Shown: positions 7,579 through 15,575 of the stretch, in pieces
Layout of the letters: each line of letters begins with the position of its first letter
Numbering within the stretch: position 1 is the first letter of the stretch
Source: a virus
DNA length: 64,000 nt
Reading direction: 5' to 3' (one strand)
IMG/VR virus record: IMGVR_UViG_3300046516_001541
Span: 16,083-80,082 of that record
Notes under the pieces: model-generated
What the model was told of the DNA's origin: nothing
The model's database searches: none
Seen by the model: the letters and a program-made list of their open reading frames with translations, nothing else
Made by a program: the position numbers and the translations under genes

Positions 7579-8168
7579 GGTTCCTCGCCGGCTGATTCCT
7601 TGACGCCAGTGTGACCGGTCAGTGTCGGCGTGAATGTGCCAGTCCGCAGGCCCGGGGCCGATGGATCCAAATAGACGTCATGCGATCCCGCCGGCAGGCC
7701 TGGCGCATATATGCAAGCAGCCGAGCATTCCCCGTTCTCGTCGATGATCAGGTTGGCAATCGGAGCCTGGGGCCCAATCGCCGTTTTGGCTTGCAACGTC
7801 GGACAGTTCTGCTCCGGTTCGGCGTGGCGCTGCTGGCAGATGGAGCAGGGCGGAATCGGCGCGAAGCCTTCCGATAGTTGCGCGATTTGGTCGATGTCTT
7901 CCGGGAGTACTCGACTGCGCGTGGCGAGTTTGTGAATCTCCCAGAGCCGATCGCTCCTGAAGTCCGCTCGCGTTTCGAGAGCAACTCGTTCTTGTTGCTG
8001 CACCTCAGAGCCAATATTCGCAAGTATCCATTGCGCGAGAGCAACGGCCTCGCCGTGCCTTCTTGCATCCAACGCCAATTTCCGACAACATTCAGCGCGA
8101 ATTTTAGTGAGCAACTCATTTGAGGTTTTCTGGCGCTTTGTTCCCGTTGGGATGTGCTCACTTGTCAC
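7575..8168 (-). CDS. Phage protein with Cys motif, GTG start
   Basis: From GTG 8168 the product is 197 residues. The N-terminal half is helical; the centre has CSICQQRH and a nearby single Cys (EQNC), and the C-terminal part is beta/Gly-rich. The frame is open for 67 further codons upstream, but those overlap the neighbouring gene, so the GTG that overlaps its end by 11 nt is preferred. Function unknown. Confidence 0.6.
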   Translation of the reverse strand: MTSEHIPTGTKRQKTSNELLTKIRAECCRKLALDARRHGEAVALAQWILANIGSEVQQQERVALETRADFRSDRLWEIHKLATRSRVLPEDIDQIAQLSEGFAPIPPCSICQQRHAEPEQNCPTLQAKTAIGPQAPIANLIIDENGECSAACIYAPGLPAGSHDVYLDPSAPGLRTGTFTPTLTGHTGVKESAGEEP

Positions 8169-8352
8169 GGCTGGCCTCCGCAATCTTTTGCAACTTGTGT
8201 TCTTCCCACTGCTGATCAGACATGAGGGGTTGACGTAAAGCCGTGACGCCACTCTTCGTATGCGTCCAGCGCGCATAACCTTGGTGACTCGGATCCCAAA
8301 TGAATCCAGCCGCCTCCATGTCAATCGTTTCCGATGTGGGCCGTTTATCCAT
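8158..8352 (-). CDS. Small phage protein, 64 aa
   Basis: Begins MDKRPTSETI. Contains AAGFIWDPSHQGYARW, an aromatic-rich core, and a charged helical end. ATG 8352 overlaps the upstream stop (ATGGATAA). No family recognised. Confidence 0.6.
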   Translation of the reverse strand: MDKRPTSETIDMEAAGFIWDPSHQGYARWTHTKSGVTALRQPLMSDQQWEEHKLQKIAEASRDK

Positions 8353-8605
8353 CGACGCATGCCCAACAAGAATCGCCGTCATTATTGGTGTCAACTTTGG
8401 GCGGCCATGCCGCGACATCTGCGCATTGAATATCCAAGTCCTGCATGCTCACGAGCATCGCCTGAATCTTCGTGGCCTCGTGATACTGATGATCCCGATT
8501 GCAACAATGCGCGAGTGCAATCAGGTCCTGACGCATCTCTTCGATCCGTTCTTTGACCGTCTGCGGTGTAGAGTGCTCATTGGGGTCGAGTGTTGTATCA
8601 GCCAT
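8345..8605 (-). CDS. Small helical phage protein, 86 aa
   Basis: Begins MADTTLDPNE. It has a long predicted helix (QTVKERIEEMRQDL), a CC pair in HCCNRDHQYH, and a C-terminal CWACVDG. ATG 8605 overlaps the upstream stop by 8 nt. Function unknown. Confidence 0.6.
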   Translation of the reverse strand: MADTTLDPNEHSTPQTVKERIEEMRQDLIALAHCCNRDHQYHEATKIQAMLVSMQDLDIQCADVAAWPPKVDTNNDGDSCWACVDG

Positions 8606-8861
8606 CGAAGTTGCTCCATTCCTCTTCATCATAGTTGTCCTGGCACATGGATTCGTGCAACGTCTTAATAATCACGGCGGCGCTCACCAGCGATTGTGCG
8701 CGGACGAATTCATCATCCTCCATCAATAACTCGGCCATCCGCTGCATCTCGACGCGCCACTGGACGAGTTTGTCGGCGAACGTGATCTTCTTCTTTCGGC
8801 GTTTCGGCGTGCGCGTTTCGGCGTCGATCTTGGCTTTCGCAGGCCGCTTGGCGTCGCTCAT
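8598..8861 (-). CDS. Small basic-then-acidic phage protein, 87 aa
   Basis: Begins MSDAKRPAKA. The first 30 residues are very basic (TPKRRKKKITF), then a helical region and an acidic end (NYDEEEWSNFDG). The basic stretch may bind nucleic acid. ATG 8861 overlaps the upstream stop as ATGA. Confidence 0.6.
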   Translation of the reverse strand: MSDAKRPAKAKIDAETRTPKRRKKKITFADKLVQWRVEMQRMAELLMEDDEFVRAQSLVSAAVIIKTLHESMCQDNYDEEEWSNFDG

Positions 8862-9400
8862 GATTGGGGTTCTCCATCTTTCACCGAAGATGCACCGTGA
8901 ACCGTGCAGGCCGAATCTCTTACGAGCCTTCCATTTTCACTGAAGTAACAGCCCCAACTGCACTGACCGGTCGGGCGCCTGATTAGGTCATTGCTGGCTT
9001 TCTGAGCGGTCACTTCGCCAGTACCGGCTGACATCGTTGCGCCGCAGCCATTCAGGCATGCATGCACCCGGCGAATCGCGCTCCATTCGTGCTCGCACGT
9101 CTCGTGCGAACTACGCAACCGTGCAATCTCTGCGTCCCGCTCATCGAGCATACGGAGCAACTTCGAGCGGTGCCATGGTGCGTGACGAATTGCGTCGCCG
9201 GAATAAATGACACGTTCTGGCGGGACGCTGCGATCAGTCGAATTACTCGGCCAATCGAATCCGGTGTTGCGGCAGTCCTCGCGGATTTGTGCCAGCAAGG
9301 GGCTCTCCTTTGAGGTGCGTGTGCTATTGGGCACCGCACACTGGGTGCACTCTGTGTCGATACTGCCGTGAACGCACGTTGTCCATGATTTATTTTGCAC
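8858..9400 (-). CDS. Cys-rich phage protein, 180 aa, GTG start
   Basis: From GTG 9400 (product begins QNKSWTTCVH after the initiator). It contains CVHGSIDTECTQC near the start, an EHEWSAIRRVHACLNGCG region in the middle and CSWGCYF near the end, so several possible zinc sites separated by a helical segment (MLDERDAEIARL). The GTG overlaps the upstream gene's end. Function unknown. Confidence 0.6.
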   Translation of the reverse strand: MQNKSWTTCVHGSIDTECTQCAVPNSTRTSKESPLLAQIREDCRNTGFDWPSNSTDRSVPPERVIYSGDAIRHAPWHRSKLLRMLDERDAEIARLRSSHETCEHEWSAIRRVHACLNGCGATMSAGTGEVTAQKASNDLIRRPTGQCSWGCYFSENGRLVRDSACTVHGASSVKDGEPQS

Positions 9401-9572
9401 GTTGCATGTCCTCTCGCGCAGCGATAATCCGTGACTCACACTCGGATTTAATGTCTTCTAACATATCGATCCAAGCAACGATCGGTAGTGGTGGCCTCCC
9501 TTCGCGGTCAATGACCGTCATGACCCGTGTGACCTTGTCAGAGATATCCGTCTCCGATGTGGGCGTGCTCAT
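9390..9572 (-). CDS. Small phage protein, 60 aa
   Basis: Begins MSTPTSETDI. Mostly helical and charged, with no cysteine-rich or membrane segment (VIDREGRPPLPIVAWIDML is the most hydrophobic part). ATG 9572 overlaps the upstream stop as ATGA. Function unknown. Confidence 0.55.
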   Translation of the reverse strand: MSTPTSETDISDKVTRVMTVIDREGRPPLPIVAWIDMLEDIKSECESRIIAAREDMQRAK

Positions 9573-9772
9573 TTCCGTTTCACCTTGTGCAGATGGATTG
9601 CAACAGTCATTGCAACGATGCCCATAAACCAACGATCTTCGGTCCCGCCACTCCACTTTGCGGCGAAAAATGCACTCCAATGCCAAATGAAGAATACGAC
9701 GACAGATGCGGCAATATTTACGGAATGCTCGTGCCAAGAAGATTTCTCTTCGGTGGGCAACTCATCCAGCAC
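9569..9772 (-). CDS. Small two-span membrane protein, 67 aa
   Basis: Starts at GTG 9772, overlapping the upstream stop. After an acidic start (LDELPTEEKSS) come two hydrophobic spans, about residues 20-38 and 48-62, separated by a KWSGGTEDR loop, with a basic end (HKVKRK). This topology fits a small class II holin or a host-membrane protein. It lies far from the endolysin. Confidence 0.6.
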   Translation of the reverse strand: MLDELPTEEKSSWHEHSVNIAASVVVFFIWHWSAFFAAKWSGGTEDRWFMGIVAMTVAIHLHKVKRK

Positions 9773-10031
9773 GGCGTTTCTCCTTGGCCTGTTCCTCTTC
9801 CCACTTCAGACGAAACTTGAGACGAGCTGCGGCGATGTGGACGGCCTCACGCTCTTTGTACGTGCCTCCATGCCACCACGCCTGACGCATCGCCTTCAGC
9901 AATTTGCCAAGGTGTGTATTGGGAGGATTCTCGCAAACTTCTCGTCCTCGAATCCAACTCTGGATATCGTCGGTATCGAAGGCCAGTAACGCGAATTCTG
10001 CAGCTTGGCGAACAGCCGTGTCATTTGCCAT
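9762..10031 (-). CDS. Helical phage protein, 89 aa
   Basis: Begins MANDTAVRQA. Helical, ending in a long charged helix (RLKFRLKWEEEQAKEKRRAG). The segment ENPPNTHLGKLLKAMRQAWW is aromatic-rich. It overlaps both neighbours. Function unknown. Confidence 0.6.
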   Translation of the reverse strand: MANDTAVRQAAEFALLAFDTDDIQSWIRGREVCENPPNTHLGKLLKAMRQAWWHGGTYKEREAVHIAAARLKFRLKWEEEQAKEKRRAG

Positions 10032-10263
10032 CGGATAGTTCCTGCCCGATCCTCTTCACGAGCCGTTGACGAGCTGCATCCGCCTGGGAGGAAGTAATCA
10101 TTCGATGGAGAAAGCACGTCGTAATGGCATCGGCCACGTGTTGCCAGCGCTTCGCATCTTTCGCTTTCCAGCCGCTGATCCGGCCTTTGCGCAGTTGGTT
10201 GGCGATCCTATCTGCGAGGGCACCGAACGCGATCTGGAAGCGCTGTTTTGTCGCGTCTACCAT
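10021..10263 (-). CDS. Small helical phage protein, 80 aa
   Basis: Begins MVDATKQRFQ, basic and helical throughout (RIANQLRKGRISGWK). The frame is open to 10512, but those codons overlap the upstream gene; ATG 10263 overlaps its stop (ATGGTAG). Possibly nucleic-acid binding from its charge, otherwise unknown. Confidence 0.6.
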   Translation of the reverse strand: MVDATKQRFQIAFGALADRIANQLRKGRISGWKAKDAKRWQHVADAITTCFLHRMITSSQADAARQRLVKRIGQELSDGK

Positions 10264-11033
10264 TCCAATTTCCCCGCGCAAATTGGTCCGATCCCGCGTT
10301 CGATTGATTCGGCATCCTCCAGCCTTCGATTGCAAACGCCACAGCGGCCAACAAGCTTTCCGTAAGCTACCGACGCGGCGCGCGGATCCGCGATGATGGC
10401 GCGCAGCGCATCTTTGATATCGCCTGTGTACAACTTCCCAGGAGCCTGCCGACCGTACTTCTTCTGCTGGCCATACTCGGCACCGTCGCTGACGAAGATG
10501 AAACCGGACCATTTCGACGGCGGCGTCGGGCGCTCAATCTTCACTTTCAATCGCGTCTCGCCATCCGGCACGGCGTAGAAACCTTCCGGGACCGACGACA
10601 GGTCAATGTCATTACCGTTGGGTTCGGCGCGAACGATCGCCGTCATGCGCTCAGCTGCGCGCGCGGCATCCTCGGCGAGAATCTTCCGGACCCCGACGAC
10701 CTGTCCTGTCGTCAAGGGACCTTCCTCGTATCGCCGCACAAGCGAACCGGCAAAGCTGTTGTGCGGCAGGTTGTCATAGATCCATTGAATGACATCGCGA
10801 TGCGCTTCGATCCACGCATTTTTGGCGGCAATTCGCTCGTGTTGTTGTTTCGAGATGCCGGCAGATTTACGCACTGGGCGCCTCGGCGATCCGCCTCGCG
10901 TAGCGGCGAATTCTACAGACGTCTGCAGAAAGCTTTTCGGCGTCGGCTCGACGGTGGGCTCAGCGTCCAAATCGCCTTCGAGGTCATCGAATCCGGTCGA
11001 CTTTTGCACGAGCGTGATATTGGCGAGTGGCAT
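10257..11033 (-). CDS. First gene of leftward operon; C-terminal Cys domain
   Basis: The 258-residue protein begins MPLANITLVQ. The C-terminus (GRCGVCNRRLEDAESIERG then GPICAGK) is a small Cys-cluster domain seen at the ends of several phage proteins (DUF6011-like). The middle contains helices and a beta-rich portion (LKVKIERPTPPSKW). AGGAG and GGAA precede the ATG, and the promoter at 11074-11102 lies 40-70 bp upstream, so this is probably the first translated gene of the operon. Confidence 0.75.
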   Translation of the reverse strand: MPLANITLVQKSTGFDDLEGDLDAEPTVEPTPKSFLQTSVEFAATRGGSPRRPVRKSAGISKQQHERIAAKNAWIEAHRDVIQWIYDNLPHNSFAGSLVRRYEEGPLTTGQVVGVRKILAEDAARAAERMTAIVRAEPNGNDIDLSSVPEGFYAVPDGETRLKVKIERPTPPSKWSGFIFVSDGAEYGQQKKYGRQAPGKLYTGDIKDALRAIIADPRAASVAYGKLVGRCGVCNRRLEDAESIERGIGPICAGKLEW

Positions 11034-11073
11034 CTTTTCCTGCTCCTTGACTGACGTTTCAGCCCATGCCTCA

Positions 11074-11102
11074 AATATAGAGCATTACTCAAAAAAGAGC
11101 AA
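11074..11102 (-). promoter_or_regulatory. Leftward sigma70-type promoter for the small-gene operon
   Basis: Read on the minus strand: TTGCTC (11102-11097), 17 bp, TATATT (11079-11074). Transcription would start about 35 bp before the 11033 gene. The -35 box is one arm of an inverted repeat (next entry), so repression is likely. Confidence 0.6.
11085..11102. promoter_or_regulatory. Inverted-repeat operator overlapping the leftward -35
   Basis: TTACTC, six A, GAGCAA: an inverted repeat with one mismatch per arm pair, 6-bp arms and 6-bp spacer. The same element occurs in perfect form at 62212-62229, again over a -35 box. A dimeric HTH repressor is the natural reader; candidates in the window are the HTH proteins at 61929-62159, 7274-7471 and 51787-52029. 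Confidence 0.55.
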
Positions 11103-11198
11103 GACGCGCGTCACATACCGGAAAAGACACAATTTCTCCGCATTCTTACCCCATAAATACTGGATATATATGGGATAGACACATGCTCTAGACCCCGG

Positions 11199-11220
11199 CC
11201 AGACCGGGGCCAGACCGGGG
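11199..11220. repeat. Two tandem 11-bp repeats upstream of the portal gene
   Basis: CCAGACCGGGG occurs twice in direct succession, preceded by a related GACCCCGG that can pair with the first CCGGGG as a short hairpin. It lies between the early promoter and the portal start. It could be a protein-binding site or part of an RNA leader; no poly-T follows, so it is not a standard terminator. Confidence 0.6.
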
Positions 11221-11228
11221 CACGAGGT

Positions 11229-11234
11229 CGTGAC
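11229..11234 (+). promoter_or_regulatory. CGTGAC element, 14 nt before portal ATG
   Basis: Part of the 9-mer GTCGTGACA. Exactly 14 nt separate it from the ATG at 11249. The same element precedes four other late genes at 14-15 nt. Its role is not known; see findings. Confidence 0.45.
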
Positions 11235-11248
11235 ACCAGACTGCGGTC

Positions 11249-12982
11249 ATGAGCGAAACCCCCCGTTCCGTTGCGTTCGACGAGTCCGCCCCGGCATCCG
11301 AGCGGCTGGCGGCCCAAACCGAGCTCACAAAATCCACGATGCCCACGATCACGGGAGACCTGATCCCGCGGTCGGACTTGGCGCCAGTCATCGATTTCAT
11401 TACGCATCGCTTCGACGAAGCACAGATGGCGAAATCGCTGACCCGCAGCAATATCATCCCGTTCCCGTCTCAGGCGGTCGAACAGCGCAAGCCAGGCATG
11501 CAGTCGGTCTACCTCGACGACATGCAACTCACTGTGATGGGGGATTATTACGAGCGGCCCAGCGTGTTCACGTTCGACAGCATGCGCTCGATGGTCGAAC
11601 AGACGCCGATTCTGAACGCCGTGATCATGACGCGGATCCGGCAGGTTTCCCGGTTCTGCAAATTGTCGGATCCGGACTCGCCAGGCTTCCAGATCAAATT
11701 GCGCGACAAAGACGCAAAGGCGTCAAAGGCGGAACTGAAAGAGATCGACGTGCTGCAGGGCTTCTTCATCAACTGCGGCTGGGAGAGCAATCCGCGCAAG
11801 CGGTTGAAGTTGAAGCGCGATCACCTCTCTAACTTCATGGCGAAGCTGGTTCGTGATTCGCTGACCATGGACTCGACGCCGATCGAGACCGAATTCAAGC
11901 GCGATCGCAACCTGGGAATGGACGGAATGTATGCCGTCGACGGCTCGACGATCCGTCTGTGTACGGAGCAGGGCTACCAGGGTGACGATGAAATTTTTGC
12001 GCTGCAGGTCATCCAGGGGCGCATTCGCGCGGCGTATACGCATGACGACCTCATTTATATACCGCGCAATCCGCGCACGGATGTCCTGTCGGCCGGCTAC
12101 GGCCTGAGTGAGACCGAGCTCCTCATTCGCGTGGTGACCGGTTTCCTGAATGCGTTCAGTTACAACACGAAGTATTTCGACTCGAACGCGATTCCGAAAG
12201 GCATCCTGCATCTCTCCGGCAACTACACCGAAGAGGACATCAACGGGTTCAAGCGCTATTGGAACGCCATGGTCAAAGGCGTGGCCAATTGGTGGACGCT
12301 GCCGGTCATGGTCTCGAAGGATCAGGAATCGAAGGCCAATTTCGAGAACCTGGGCGCCGATGTCAACGAGATGATGTTTTCGAAATGGATGACGTTCCTG
12401 ACGTCGATCGTCTGTGCGATCTACGGCATGAGTCCAGAGGAAATCAACTTCGAGGCCTTCACGACCGGCAAGTCAAACCTATCGGGCAGTGACACCGAAG
12501 AGAAGATCGCGAATTCGAAGGACAGCGGCCTCGAGCCATTGCTGTCCTACTTCGAGAACATTTTCACCGATTACGTCGTCTCGGATTTCGCAGCGAAGTA
12601 TGCATTCCACTGGACCGGTCGCGAGCAGGACGATCCCAAGCAAAGCTTCGAGGAAGTCAAATTATGCGGCACAGTGGACGAATTGCGCGCGGCCCGCGGC
12701 GAAGATCCCATCGATGGCGATTGGGGAAGCGCTCCGCTGAATCCGTCGCTCATTCCAGTATGGCAGGCTGAAAATCAGCCGCAGCCTGGCGGCTCCGAGC
12801 AGGAGAAGTTGTTGAATGGTGCTTTTCCGGCGCCGCAGCCTGGCGGCAAGCAGAAGGAGAAAACAACTCCGGATGACAAAAGCAAAAACCGCAAAGGCAC
12901 TCCTCCCAAGAAACCCAAGGCGAAGGAGGTTGCGACGATGAGCAAGGCGTTTGGACTTCCCATTTACTACATCGAGACTTAA
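11249..12982 (+). CDS. Portal protein
   Basis: The 577-residue protein has the phage portal pattern: a helical and beta-rich core with YGLSETELLIRVVTGFLNAF, NTKYFDSNAIPKGILHL and a later MSPEEINF stem/crown region, then a low-complexity Pro/Lys/Gln-rich C-terminus. The portal forms the dodecameric ring at the head vertex through which DNA enters and leaves. It opens the rightward late block. No terminase gene precedes it, which is unusual, because the leftward operon begins immediately upstream. Confidence 0.88.
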   Translation: MSETPRSVAFDESAPASERLAAQTELTKSTMPTITGDLIPRSDLAPVIDFITHRFDEAQMAKSLTRSNIIPFPSQAVEQRKPGMQSVYLDDMQLTVMGDYYERPSVFTFDSMRSMVEQTPILNAVIMTRIRQVSRFCKLSDPDSPGFQIKLRDKDAKASKAELKEIDVLQGFFINCGWESNPRKRLKLKRDHLSNFMAKLVRDSLTMDSTPIETEFKRDRNLGMDGMYAVDGSTIRLCTEQGYQGDDEIFALQVIQGRIRAAYTHDDLIYIPRNPRTDVLSAGYGLSETELLIRVVTGFLNAFSYNTKYFDSNAIPKGILHLSGNYTEEDINGFKRYWNAMVKGVANWWTLPVMVSKDQESKANFENLGADVNEMMFSKWMTFLTSIVCAIYGMSPEEINFEAFTTGKSNLSGSDTEEKIANSKDSGLEPLLSYFENIFTDYVVSDFAAKYAFHWTGREQDDPKQSFEEVKLCGTVDELRAARGEDPIDGDWGSAPLNPSLIPVWQAENQPQPGGSEQEKLLNGAFPAPQPGGKQKEKTTPDDKSKNRKGTPPKKPKAKEVATMSKAFGLPIYYIET

Positions 12983-12987
12983 CTGAC

Positions 12988-13290
12988 ATGCAAATCGTTG
13001 ATCCGGTGACAGGGAAACCGAACCCACTCAAAGGTGTAGATGGGAGGCTGTCGACGACGCTGCCGCCGAATGCCTTCGCCATCACGCCAAGCGATGTCGC
13101 CATGTACGATCCGCCGATATCGGTCTGGGTGGGCGATGCCGGTACCGTGAATGTCGCGGTTGTGCCGTATGGGCTCAAAGGCGATAAGAGTGTGATTTTC
13201 CCGGCAACGCTGGGAATGACGTTGCCTGTATTGTGCAAGCAAGTACTTTCGACCGGCACGACCGCCGCCACACTCCGCGGCCAGTTCTAA
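12988..13290 (+). CDS. Small structural-type protein, paralogue of next gene
   Basis: The 100-residue protein begins MQIVDPVTGK. It shares with the next gene KGVDGRLST, a DPPI-WxGDA segment, PYGxxGD, LGMTxPVLxKQV and TGTTA, so the two arose by tandem duplication. It appears beta-rich and lacks cysteine clusters. Its place directly after the portal suggests a head accessory or fibre-base protein, but no family is recognised. Confidence 0.7.
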   Translation: MQIVDPVTGKPNPLKGVDGRLSTTLPPNAFAITPSDVAMYDPPISVWVGDAGTVNVAVVPYGLKGDKSVIFPATLGMTLPVLCKQVLSTGTTAATLRGQF

Positions 13291-13294
13291 GCTC

Positions 13295-13690
13295 GTGACG
13301 TTGCAGCTCCTCGACCCGGTCAAGGGCGACCCACATCCGCCAAAAGGCGTCGATGGGCGCCTATCAACTTGTCAGATGCCAGATGCAGGGCTGCTCACTC
13401 CCGACGATATGGTCGTCTACGACCCGCCGATTCGGTTGTGGATTGGTGACGCTGCCTCGTTGCTGGTGACTGTCGCTCCCTATGGCCGCGGCGGCGATGC
13501 GCTCGTGCAGTATCCGACGAAACTCGGAATGACGATTCCGGTTCTCGTTAAACAGGTTAAGGCAACCGGGACCACAGCCACAATTTTGATCGGCCAGACG
13601 GCGTTCAAGCCGATGGTACCGACCGGTCCGACCGCCGACTCAACGCTCATCACGGCGGACGACACAACAATTACCGCAGATAGTTTCTAG
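13295..13690 (+). CDS. Small structural-type protein, paralogue of previous gene
   Basis: Starts at GTG 13295, four bases after the previous stop. The 131 residues repeat the neighbour's pattern (KGVDGRLST, DPPIRLWIGDA, PYGRGGD, LGMTIPVLVKQV, TGTTA) and add a Thr/Asp-rich tail (ITADDTTITADSF). The copies have diverged but are the same fold. Function unknown. Confidence 0.68.
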   Translation: MTLQLLDPVKGDPHPPKGVDGRLSTCQMPDAGLLTPDDMVVYDPPIRLWIGDAASLLVTVAPYGRGGDALVQYPTKLGMTIPVLVKQVKATGTTATILIGQTAFKPMVPTGPTADSTLITADDTTITADSF

Positions 13691-13700
13691 GGGTTTCCCA

Positions 13701-15572
13701 ATGCGCAAACTCTCCTTCCTGGCCAGCCTACTGCTGGTCGTGGCCGCCGCACAGGCAGCTCAGCAACCAGTTGCAACCGGGACCTCGGGCAATGACCATT
13801 CGGGCGATCCTTTGCGCACGGCGTTCACGAAGCTCAACGCGAACGATGCCGAGCTCTATGGAAAATTCCCGGTCAGCGTGGCCAACGGCGGCACGGGCGC
13901 GACGACGCTCACAGGGGTATTGAAAGGAAACGGCACCAGCGCGTTCACGGCGGCGACCGCGGCCAATCTCATCAGTCTATGGACGGGCAGCTGCTCCATC
14001 ACAGTTCCGCTGCGCGGCGATGGCTCCTGCGGCACGCTGCCGGCGGCCAGCATCACGGGGCTTGCGACCGTTGCAACGTCGGGAAATGCCACTGATCTGA
14101 GTGCTGGCACTTTGGCGGCGGCCCGGGGCGGCGCTGGCACGATCACGGGCGCGCTGAAAGGCAACGGGAGTGGTGTCGTCTCGCAGGCGGCGTGCGCCGA
14201 TCTCTCGAACGCTGCGGCCTCGTGTTCCATCGACGCGACGAATGCGACCAACATTGGATCCGGCACACTGCCGGCGGCCCAGCTCCCAGCGCTGACGGGG
14301 GACGTCACCACGACGGTTGGAACTGCGGCGACGACCGTCAAGCAGGTCCACAACAACGTCACCTCAATCAACAACGCTGTCTCACCCTACGCAGTTACGG
14401 CGACGGACTCGTTTATCTATTGCGATGCTACGGCGGGAGCCGTAGTGATCAATTTGCCGGCGGCAACCGGGACTGGTCGAGACATTTCTTTCAAGAAAAT
14501 CGATTCCACTGCGAACGCCTGCACACCAACACGGGCTGGATCGGACACTATTGATGGGGCAACCAGCTATTCGCTGACGGCTCAATATGCCGCATCGAAA
14601 ATTACTGATGCGGCTTCTGCAGTCTGGTATCGCACGCATACGAATCAGTTGGGCGGCGATGTCATTGGCACGAGTACGGCGAATACGGTCGCGAAGGTCA
14701 ATGGCAATACCCCGGGGGGTACTTGCACCAATCAGGCGGTCACATCGCTCAATTCGAGTGCAGTGCCGACGTGCACCACGCTGACTTCGGCCTACGTTGA
14801 TACTTCAATCGCGCAGACTGGCGCATCTAATAGCTTTACCGGTACCACACAGCAAATATCGAGCACCGAGCCGCGGTTGAAACTGAACCAGACGGGCGCG
14901 GGCACGGACCAGAAGCTATGGGACATCGACGTTGCTTCGGGCGTACTGACCATCCGTACACGGACAGACGCAGACGGGGCGGGTGTCAACGTCCTGACGG
15001 TGACACGAGGGACGGGCACGGCGGACTCCAATATCACGCTAGGTGACGCGACCGGTAACCCTACGTTTACCCTTGCGGGGACGAGTAACCTCAGTATCGG
15101 AGGCATCCTAAACACTACTGGTGTGAGTTCATCAGGCTCCATCGGTGCAGCTAGGTTTAACGTCACCGCTGCTACGGTCGCGACCAACGGAATATATCTG
15201 TCAGGCACCAACACGGTGGGCATCTCGACCAATACCACTGCGCGCGGCACCGTAGATGCCAACGGAGCGCTCAACTGGAACAAGGCCATCGTTGCGGCGG
15301 GCACCAAGCCTACAGTGACCGGCTGCTCAAATACCACAACCTTGGGCGGCGCTGTTGGTGGCTCATATCTCTCAGGTACAAGCGGGACTTGTACAGTGAC
15401 AATCACCCTGCCGACCGGGCCAACCAATGGGTACGCATGCTTCGCACACGATGACACCACGGCGGCGGATTACACCCAATCGGCGATTGTGACTGCCACC
15501 ACGACGCTGACTATCAGCGGAGCGACGGTCACTGGCGACAAGATCGTATGGGGCTGTCCTCTGGGATATTGA
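13701..15572 (+). CDS. Tail-fibre-like protein with signal peptide
   Basis: The 623-residue protein begins with a basic MRK, a hydrophobic core and AQA-A, a textbook Sec signal peptide (cleavage about residue 19-20). The mature part is made of fibre-type repeats (NGGTGATTLTGVLKGNG, LISLWTGSCS, PLRGDGSCG) and Ala/Thr/Gly-rich beta segments. The repeat unit recurs in the protein at 43642-45411. A ribosome-binding site (AGGGG) precedes the ATG. Position between portal and head genes is unusual for a fibre gene. Confidence 0.75.
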   Translation: MRKLSFLASLLLVVAAAQAAQQPVATGTSGNDHSGDPLRTAFTKLNANDAELYGKFPVSVANGGTGATTLTGVLKGNGTSAFTAATAANLISLWTGSCSITVPLRGDGSCGTLPAASITGLATVATSGNATDLSAGTLAAARGGAGTITGALKGNGSGVVSQAACADLSNAAASCSIDATNATNIGSGTLPAAQLPALTGDVTTTVGTAATTVKQVHNNVTSINNAVSPYAVTATDSFIYCDATAGAVVINLPAATGTGRDISFKKIDSTANACTPTRAGSDTIDGATSYSLTAQYAASKITDAASAVWYRTHTNQLGGDVIGTSTANTVAKVNGNTPGGTCTNQAVTSLNSSAVPTCTTLTSAYVDTSIAQTGASNSFTGTTQQISSTEPRLKLNQTGAGTDQKLWDIDVASGVLTIRTRTDADGAGVNVLTVTRGTGTADSNITLGDATGNPTFTLAGTSNLSIGGILNTTGVSSSGSIGAARFNVTAATVATNGIYLSGTNTVGISTNTTARGTVDANGALNWNKAIVAAGTKPTVTGCSNTTTLGGAVGGSYLSGTSGTCTVTITLPTGPTNGYACFAHDDTTAADYTQSAIVTATTTLTISGATVTGDKIVWGCPLGY

Positions 15573-15575
15573 CAA

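Noticed and set aside
14792-15460. Minus-strand open frame of 222 codons inside the fibre gene
   Set aside because: It is a shadow of the Thr/Ala/Gly-rich fibre coding strand: Val/Pro/Leu-rich, no ribosome-binding site, and the opposite frame is clearly coding.
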